From Candidatus Uhrbacteria bacterium (GTDB taxonomy: Bacteria; Patescibacteriota; Patescibacteriia; 2-12-FULL-60-25): a DNA stretch of 64,000 bases. Made by a program: the position numbers and the translations under genes. Under the pieces are notes generated by a model. The model was not told where the DNA came from. It searched no databases and saw only the letters and a list, made by a program, of their open reading frames with translations. Positions 57,171-64,000 of this stretch are shown one piece after another; within the stretch, counting starts at the first letter, position 1; the number at the start of each line of letters is the position of its first letter. The stretch lies in contig JAIOPK010000006.1 in assembly GCA_021413945.1 (NCBI GenBank), positions 248,001-312,000 on the forward strand, read 5' to 3'.

Positions 57171-57580
57171 TTATCCGCACCGATGGGGGCGCTCGAGGAA
57201 ATCCGGGACCGGCGGGTATTGGTGTTGTTGTTGAAAACGACAAAGGAAAGGTTCTTGAAGAACATGCAAAGTTTCTTGGAGTGAAGACCAATAATCAAGC
57301 CGAGTATGAGGCGGTGATTTTAGGTCTGCAACGTGCTAAGCACTTGAAAGCCGACTCTGTCGAAGTATTAGCGGACAGCGAGTTGGTGGTTAAGCAGGCT
57401 ACCGGCGAATATAAAGTGAAACACGTGAATATTAAGCCTCTTTTTGCGCAGTTGCAGGATTTGGTGCGTCAGATTGGATCGGTGAAGTTCAAGCATGTGA
57501 GACGGGCGGAAAATGAGCATGCGGATGCGCTATCGAACAAGGCTATGGATGAGGGGAGTGGGCGACGCGAGGCGTACTGA
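57161..57580 (+). CDS. Ribonuclease HI family protein
   Basis: The 139-residue RNase H fold protein has catalytic carboxylates in IRTDGGARGNPGPAGIGVVV (D), NNQAEYEAVILGL (E), VLADSELVVKQ (D) and RAENEHADALSNKAMD (D). It removes RNA from RNA-DNA hybrids. Its length fits the cyanobacterial/archaeal RNase HI (RnhA-like) group. The last seven codons, GSGRREAY-stop region, lie inside the left arm of structured repeat copy D. Confidence 0.92.
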   Translation: MHVIIRTDGGARGNPGPAGIGVVVENDKGKVLEEHAKFLGVKTNNQAEYEAVILGLQRAKHLKADSVEVLADSELVVKQATGEYKVKHVNIKPLFAQLQDLVRQIGSVKFKHVRRAENEHADALSNKAMDEGSGRREAY

Positions 57581-57672
57581 TTTCGGGCCTGCGGAACTCG
57601 TCGTCAATCTTTGTTTTCTGTGGACGACTCAGACAGTCCTCGGCCCTACATCAGCACGCCTCGCGTCGCCCA
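57559..57672 (+). repeat. Structured repeat family, copy D
   Basis: The outer stem has a perfect 17-bp outer part (TGGGCGACGCGAGGCGT and its complement), a bulged CTGAT/ATCAG part and GGGCC/GGCCC next to the core. The core has CCTGCGGAACTCG (about 57588) and CTCAGACAGTCCTCGG (about 57628). The inner hairpin is closed by TCGTC/GACGA. Unlike copies A-C it has no T tract. Its left arm overlaps the coding end and stop of the RNase H gene. Confidence 0.9.
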
Positions 57673-57701
57673 CATGGGTGTGGCCGAGTCTGGAAATGTG
57701 A

Positions 57702-57707
57702 TATACT
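57702..57707 (+). promoter_or_regulatory. Extended -10 box (TGA TATACT) of pilM
   Basis: TGATATACT ends 9 nt before the pilM ATG, 30 nt after repeat copy D. It implies a leader of only about 2 nt. Confidence 0.55.
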
Positions 57708-57716
57708 CAGCATAAT

Positions 57717-58790
57717 ATGGGACTGTTTTCTTCGACTCCGCCATCGGTGAGTTATTTAGGGGTGGATATCGGTTTTGCGGGGATGAAGCTCGTTGAGCTG
57801 AAAAACGAGAAGGGACGGGCGCGTCTTGTGACATATGCGTATGCCAATGTGGCTGCGGAGAGTCTGGAGAAGTCGCTTTTGAATGATATTCCAAATGCCG
57901 CGGATCTTTTGAAGAAGATGGTTGCCAAGAGCAAGGCGACGGCAAAGAAGTCGGTGGCGGCTTTGCCGATTTCTTCCGTGTTCTCCTCGATCTTGTCGGT
58001 GCCGACGACGAATGACAAAGAATTGAAGGAGGCGGTGACGTTGCAGGCAAAGAAATTGATTCCGCTGCCGCTCGAGGAAGTCGTGCTCGACACGAAGGTG
58101 ATCGACAAGACGGAGAAAGGTGCGGATGGAGGAAAGCCGGCGACTCGCGTGCTCGTGACGGCGGCGCCGAAGACGTTGGTGTCAAAGTACGTGGAGATTT
58201 TTAAGCAGGCCGGACTGGAGTTGATTTCTCTTGAAACAGAAGCGTTTGCCGTCATTCGCGCGTTAATCGGAAAAGATCGTTCGACGATTATGGTGGTCGA
58301 TGTCGGATCGCTTCGGACAAACATCATGGTCGTAGAGGGCGGGATTCCGTTTATTACACGCTCGATCGCTACGGGTGGTTCAGCTATCACGCAGACCATA
58401 GCCAAGACGCTCGGTATTCCGATGGATCAGGCGGAGAGTATGAAGCGCGATATCAAGTCGATGCAGGCGTTTGCGCCGACGGGAGATCTTTCGCCGATTT
58501 TGACCGTGCTTGTGAAACCGATTTTGGATGAGATCAAATATTCTTTTACGCTGTATCAACAACAATCCGGAGGAAATGGTAAACGCATTGAGAAGATTAT
58601 TTTGACGGGAGGGTCGTCGCTCTTGCCGCGTTTGCCGGAATTTTTGACGCAACAGATGAATGTGAATTCGTACCTCGGCAATCCGTGGGCGCGCGTCGTC
58701 TATCCGCCGGATTTGCGGCCGCTTCTCGACGAGCTTGGTCCGCGATTTGCCGTGACGATCGGCTGTGCGATGCGCGATCTTGATACCTAA
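57717..58790 (+). CDS. pilM: Type IV pilus assembly protein PilM
   Basis: The 357-residue actin-like ATPase starts SYLGVDIGFAGMKLVELKNEKGRARLVTYAY (phosphate 1). Phosphate 2 is IMVVDVGSLRTNIMVVEGGIPFITRSIATGGSAITQTIAKTLGI. The adenosine motif is KRIEKIILTGGSSLLPRLPEFLTQQMN. In pili PilM links the cytoplasmic ring to PilN. It is the first gene of the pilus cluster here, with its own near-leaderless promoter. PilN/PilO/PilQ are not visible in the window. Confidence 0.93.
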   Translation: MGLFSSTPPSVSYLGVDIGFAGMKLVELKNEKGRARLVTYAYANVAAESLEKSLLNDIPNAADLLKKMVAKSKATAKKSVAALPISSVFSSILSVPTTNDKELKEAVTLQAKKLIPLPLEEVVLDTKVIDKTEKGADGGKPATRVLVTAAPKTLVSKYVEIFKQAGLELISLETEAFAVIRALIGKDRSTIMVVDVGSLRTNIMVVEGGIPFITRSIATGGSAITQTIAKTLGIPMDQAESMKRDIKSMQAFAPTGDLSPILTVLVKPILDEIKYSFTLYQQQSGGNGKRIEKIILTGGSSLLPRLPEFLTQQMNVNSYLGNPWARVVYPPDLRPLLDELGPRFAVTIGCAMRDLDT

Positions 58791-58792
58791 CC

Positions 58793-59608
58793 ATGAAGCG
58801 GAAATTGGCTACGGCCCGGTCCCGGGGCCGCGTCTCGCGTCGCGATTCAGCCGCGGCGGAGTCTTTGCATGGGCACGGATTGCATCCGGTACAGGCGGTT
58901 GTCGGAACGGGATTAATGGGTGCCGATGAGGCACGTGAGTTAGGTTTTTCATTTCCGAATTTTGGTTCCGTAAGTCCCGGACAGAGTACGGGCCGATTAC
59001 TACACATTATTTTGCGCGACGCCGATCATGCTTGCGCTCATCAAATCCGGATCATGCCGACGGATCGCGAAGCGGATATTCTTTTTGACAATGGCGGCGA
59101 ACGGCGTATTCCGGCTTCCGTTCTGCCCGCGCTTTCCATGAGAGCACAGCGCATCGGCGGACGCCTGGGTTGGCACGTACAGGCTATTCCGGCGGGTACG
59201 GGTCCCGCGTTACAGTTGATACGGAAACGCGTTGCGAGCGAACGCCTCCACCCCGCGGATTGGTCCGGTGTTCTCGACGGATTCCGTGCCGAGCCGGACG
59301 GTCTGCTAATCGTTATTTCACCGGATGCCTACGTGTCGAGACATTTTCTCGCCAAGTATCCGCTGGTCGAGTCGATGGATGAATGGAGGGAATCCGATGG
59401 AGACAAACCGGTTTTGTATGATGCGGATCGCGACGACGGTCGCGAGCTTGCCTTGCATGCGGCATTGTCCGGTCGGACGACGGTCGCGCTTATGGCGCGT
59501 TCCGCGAACGACTGGTGGCGGCCCGCGTCGGAAGCCGGGATTCCCGTTCGTGTCGTGCGCTCGCGCTTGACGACACTTGGACCGGCATGGGAATCATTCC
59601 AAGTATGA
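58793..59608 (+). CDS. Degenerate GspE/PilT-like pseudo-ATPase of the pilus cluster
   Basis: The 271-residue protein lacks Walker A and B but follows the GspE/PilT core order. Residues about 66-120 resemble the N2-type domain (LLHIILRDADHACAHQIRIMPTDREADILFDNGGERRIPASVLPAL for 'LL..A...GASDIHIEP......R..GVL..LP'). PDGLLIVISPDAYVSRHFL stands where 'GLIL.TGPTGSGKTTTL' would be. RELALHAALSGRTTVALMARSANDWW stands for 'A..AALTGHLV..TLHTNDA'. Its place between pilM and the prepilin supports a structural rather than motor role. It starts 2 bp after pilM and overlaps the next gene by ATGA. Confidence 0.6.
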   Translation: MKRKLATARSRGRVSRRDSAAAESLHGHGLHPVQAVVGTGLMGADEARELGFSFPNFGSVSPGQSTGRLLHIILRDADHACAHQIRIMPTDREADILFDNGGERRIPASVLPALSMRAQRIGGRLGWHVQAIPAGTGPALQLIRKRVASERLHPADWSGVLDGFRAEPDGLLIVISPDAYVSRHFLAKYPLVESMDEWRESDGDKPVLYDADRDDGRELALHAALSGRTTVALMARSANDWWRPASEAGIPVRVVRSRLTTLGPAWESFQV

Positions 59609-60114
59609 AACGGACCGTGCTTAGTATCGAGGACGATGCCGTGTTTGCCGACATCATCGCCAAAAGCTTGGTTGCTGGAGGTTTTGCGGTCATCAAATCG
59701 AGTAACGGCGAGGACGGTTTGAAGAAGGCTTTGAGTGAAAAGCCGGATATCATTCTTCTGGATATCGGTTTACCCGGAAAAGACGGTTTTGAATTGCTGG
59801 AAATTCTAAAAACATCGTCGGAAACATCATCTATACCCGTATTTATGCTATCGAGGCTTTCTTCGCGCGAGGATGTCGACAAGTGTTTCACGCTCGGCTG
59901 TACGGATTATTTGATCAAGACACAGCATCATCCGGATGATGTCGTCCGCCGGCTGAATCGGCATTTTGGATTTGAGCAGGGTTTTGCACGTTGGGAGGTT
60001 TTGGTTGCGCTCGGAGTCGTGTTGATTGCCGCGAGTTTATTGTGGTGGCAGATCTCTAACCCAAAGGCTCCTGCTCCCGTTCCGTCGCAAGGCGTCGAAC
60101 TTCAGACGCCGTAG
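59605..60114 (+). CDS. Membrane-tethered response-regulator receiver protein
   Basis: ATG 59605 (ATGA overlap with the upstream stop) gives 169 residues; 59587 is also open. The receiver domain has acidic pocket IEDD (residues 7-10), phospho-acceptor DIILLDIGLPGKDGFE (Asp in LLD) and conserved FMLSRLSSREDVDKCFTLGCTDYLIK (Ser/Thr site, then Lys). Instead of an output domain there is one C-terminal helix (WEVLVALGVVLIAASLLWWQI) and a short outer tail. A receiver tethered at the membrane beside pilus genes suggests control of the pilus machine; this is inference. Confidence 0.8.
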   Translation: MKRTVLSIEDDAVFADIIAKSLVAGGFAVIKSSNGEDGLKKALSEKPDIILLDIGLPGKDGFELLEILKTSSETSSIPVFMLSRLSSREDVDKCFTLGCTDYLIKTQHHPDDVVRRLNRHFGFEQGFARWEVLVALGVVLIAASLLWWQISNPKAPAPVPSQGVELQTP

Positions 60115-60117
60115 TGG

Positions 60118-60123
60118 TATAAT
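60118..60123 (+). promoter_or_regulatory. Extended -10 box (TGG TATAAT) of the prepilin gene
   Basis: TGGTATAAT, the consensus -10, ends 7 nt before the ATG at 60131. Transcription should start at the ATG itself. Confidence 0.65.
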
Positions 60124-60130
60124 CGGATAT

Positions 60131-60589
60131 ATGACGTTTCGTCGAGGATTTACGGTACTGGAGGCGCTGATCGTATTGGCGGTGTTTGGCCTTCTGGCAA
60201 CACTCGCGGTTTTGTCGCTCAATAGTGCACGGGCAAGTCTGCGCGACGCTCAGCGTCTTTCCGACGTGAGCATCATGCGATCGGCGTTGAGCCAGTATTG
60301 GCTGGAAAAGGCGACGTATCCGCAATCTGCCGGAGTTGAAGTTGGCATGCCGGGATCGAACGCGGATAAGCTTTCCGCCGCCGGATTTGTGATTAATACC
60401 GATCCGACACAGCCGGTGTATCTCGACCGCGTACCGACGGGACCTAAGGTGAACGAATATTATCGTTATCGTGCGGGTCCAAACGGTTATTCGATCCGCT
60501 TCCAGACGGAGACGCGTACGGATCTTGGACCGGCGAACGTGTTCTACGCGCATGCGACGGGTATCGATCTTGAAGACGCGGACAAATAA
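60131..60589 (+). CDS. Type IV prepilin-like protein (GspG/PilA type)
   Basis: The 152-residue protein has the class III signal RRGFTVLEALIVLAVFGLLATLAVLSLN (cleavage after Gly, Glu at +5 as E of VLEAL). The globular part begins RDAQRLSDVSIMRSALSQYWLEKATYP, as in GspG-type pseudopilins. It ends YAHATGIDLEDADK. It is followed 6 bp later by the peptidase that would process it. Confidence 0.92.
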   Translation: MTFRRGFTVLEALIVLAVFGLLATLAVLSLNSARASLRDAQRLSDVSIMRSALSQYWLEKATYPQSAGVEVGMPGSNADKLSAAGFVINTDPTQPVYLDRVPTGPKVNEYYRYRAGPNGYSIRFQTETRTDLGPANVFYAHATGIDLEDADK

Positions 60590-60595
60590 CCGACC

Positions 60596-63072
<2,477 letters not shown>

Positions 63073-63078
63073 TCTGTC

Positions 63079-64000
63079 TTACGTGGTGGGAGCGGTGAGT
63101 GTTTCGACCATCGGATCAACGACGGGTTGCGGTGTCGGGGGCGGCATCAATATCTTCTGAATTTCTTCGATTGTCTTCCAGATTGACGGAGGAAGGACGG
63201 GCTCGCTTCCGGCCGGAGCCATGTTGACGCCGATGGAAATTTTATACATGCGAACCGATGCGACTTTGCAGATATTGCGCTTCAGACTTGTGCTGTAAGT
63301 GCATTTTTCCGTCGGCTCCTCGATGGTGCCGCCGATTTCCATGCGTTCAAGCCGGTTTTTGGTGACGTTCAGGTTCATCGCCATGAAGAGGCGGTTGAGA
63401 TTGGAGCGGAGCTCCACATAGCGTTTGTTCAACGCGGCCAAATCCTCGCGATAGTATTTGTCGCGCGGCAAGGCTTTGATTTCCGCGAGACGTACCGCGT
63501 TAATCAGTGCCGGGTTGATGCGGACGCGCAAGCGCGTCAGATCGTCGCCAGCGTCGTTTTTCATGCGCTTCTCGACGCCAATGACGCGGAACATCGGGAG
63601 TTTTCGGATGGCGGACTGGGCCGTGATGTTTTGTGGGAGATCGCGGGAGATGACCTGCGTCGGGAAGATCGGAATATTTTTCAAATCGTTTACGCCGTTG
63701 GGGGCGTCCATACCGATCCAGACGCCGATGATCGGAGCAAGGTCTACTTCCATGTTCGTTTTGAGATATTCGACAACCATGGCCGGGACCTGTGCCAAGC
63801 GGAAGTACAGCATGCTACCCGTCATCTGCCATTCAATCGCCATGGGCTGGTCGATGGCAAAGGATATTTCTTGACCGCTTTCCACGCCTTTGATGGAGAG
63901 ACGCTCGAGCGAGAGGCGGCCTTCGCCGTTTTGCTTGTCGAGTACGCGCGTGCCGAGTTTGACGGCGATTTGGCCTGTGATGCCGCTACCGGATTTACCG
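63079..64000 (-). CDS. Partial gene of unknown function at the window edge
   Basis: The frame stays open from 63885 through the window end, so the start is upstream of base 64000 on the minus strand; at least 307 residues are present. It begins in the window as GKSGSGITGQIAVKLGTRVLDKQNGEGRLSLERLSIKGVESGQE and has a helical region (LRSNLNRLFMAMNLNVTKNRLERMEIGG). It ends Pro/Thr-rich (LMPPPTPQPVVDPMVETLTAPTT). No family is recognised. It may be associated with the pilus cluster by position only. Confidence 0.5.
   Translation of the reverse strand, partial: GKSGSGITGQIAVKLGTRVLDKQNGEGRLSLERLSIKGVESGQEISFAIDQPMAIEWQMTGSMLYFRLAQVPAMVVEYLKTNMEVDLAPIIGVWIGMDAPNGVNDLKNIPIFPTQVISRDLPQNITAQSAIRKLPMFRVIGVEKRMKNDAGDDLTRLRVRINPALINAVRLAEIKALPRDKYYREDLAALNKRYVELRSNLNRLFMAMNLNVTKNRLERMEIGGTIEEPTEKCTYSTSLKRNICKVASVRMYKISIGVNMAPAGSEPVLPPSIWKTIEEIQKILMPPPTPQPVVDPMVETLTAPTT

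Noticed and set aside
63079-63885. A complete gene starting at 63885
   Set aside because: The frame stays open to the window edge with matching protein-like sequence, so 63885 is internal and the gene is partial.

Overview
The window looks like part of a small-genome bacterium of the Candidate Phyla Radiation (Patescibacteria, probably the Parcubacteria side). This is inferred from gene style, not from a 16S gene: almost no Shine-Dalgarno sites in front of housekeeping genes, several -10 boxes only 6-9 nt from the start codon, tRNAs with encoded CCA, densely packed genes, a compact type IV pilus set, and large secreted proteins with dockerin, cohesin-like and Ig-like modules. There is no CRISPR array, insertion sequence, transposase, integrase or rRNA in the window.

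Region 1 (1-13.2 kb) is a surface-protein locus. It holds a dockerin fragment, an Ig-like/cohesin-like protein split by two frame changes, a dockerin-cohesin protein, a TolB-like propeller protein, three secreted proteins sharing a C-terminal 'DFG ... GY.V.V' module, and a membrane-anchored DUF916-like protein. Together these resemble a WxL/Csc-type surface complex. Region 2 (13.3-28.4 kb) holds two tRNAs (Gly-CCC, Thr-CGT), rodA, gyrB, rplY (L25/Ctc), prmC, tRNA-Val, an M29-like peptidase, a GT-B glycosyltransferase and a malic enzyme. Region 3 (28.4-38 kb) holds ftsE-ftsX, tRNA-Gln, an ABC exporter, a GST, a YgjP-type metallopeptidase, a damaged DEAD-box helicase and an AI-2E family transporter. 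Region 4 (38-57.6 kb) holds a thermonuclease, pepA, glutaredoxin, peroxiredoxin, era, an RlmD/TrmA-type methyltransferase, a SpoU methyltransferase, two glycosyltransferases, a Rieske protein, murJ, lepA, recJ and rnhA. Region 5 (57.7-64 kb) is a type IV pilus cluster (pilM, a degenerate GspE/PilT-like protein, a membrane-tethered receiver protein, a prepilin and a prepilin peptidase), then ligA and a partial gene at the edge.

The most striking unexplained signal is a family of four structured repeats (17069-17179, 19289-19392, 35444-35548, 57559-57672). All lie in the same orientation. Each has two invariant half-motifs (CCTGCGGAACTCG and CTCAGACAGTCCTCGG) around a covarying inner hairpin, and the whole is enclosed in a long inverted repeat whose sequence is different in every copy but stays complementary. 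Three of the four sit on or just after a stop codon.

A second pattern is a scattered class of short, mostly unrecognisable genes (26924, 39569, 45602, 47457, 47928, 52603, 54909/55085). Unlike their neighbours, nearly all have strong Shine-Dalgarno sites; all have GC-rich private terminators and C-ending codons. The housekeeping genes around them lack these sites and are often preceded by an extended -10 box (TGnTATAnT) so close to the start codon that their transcripts should be leaderless.
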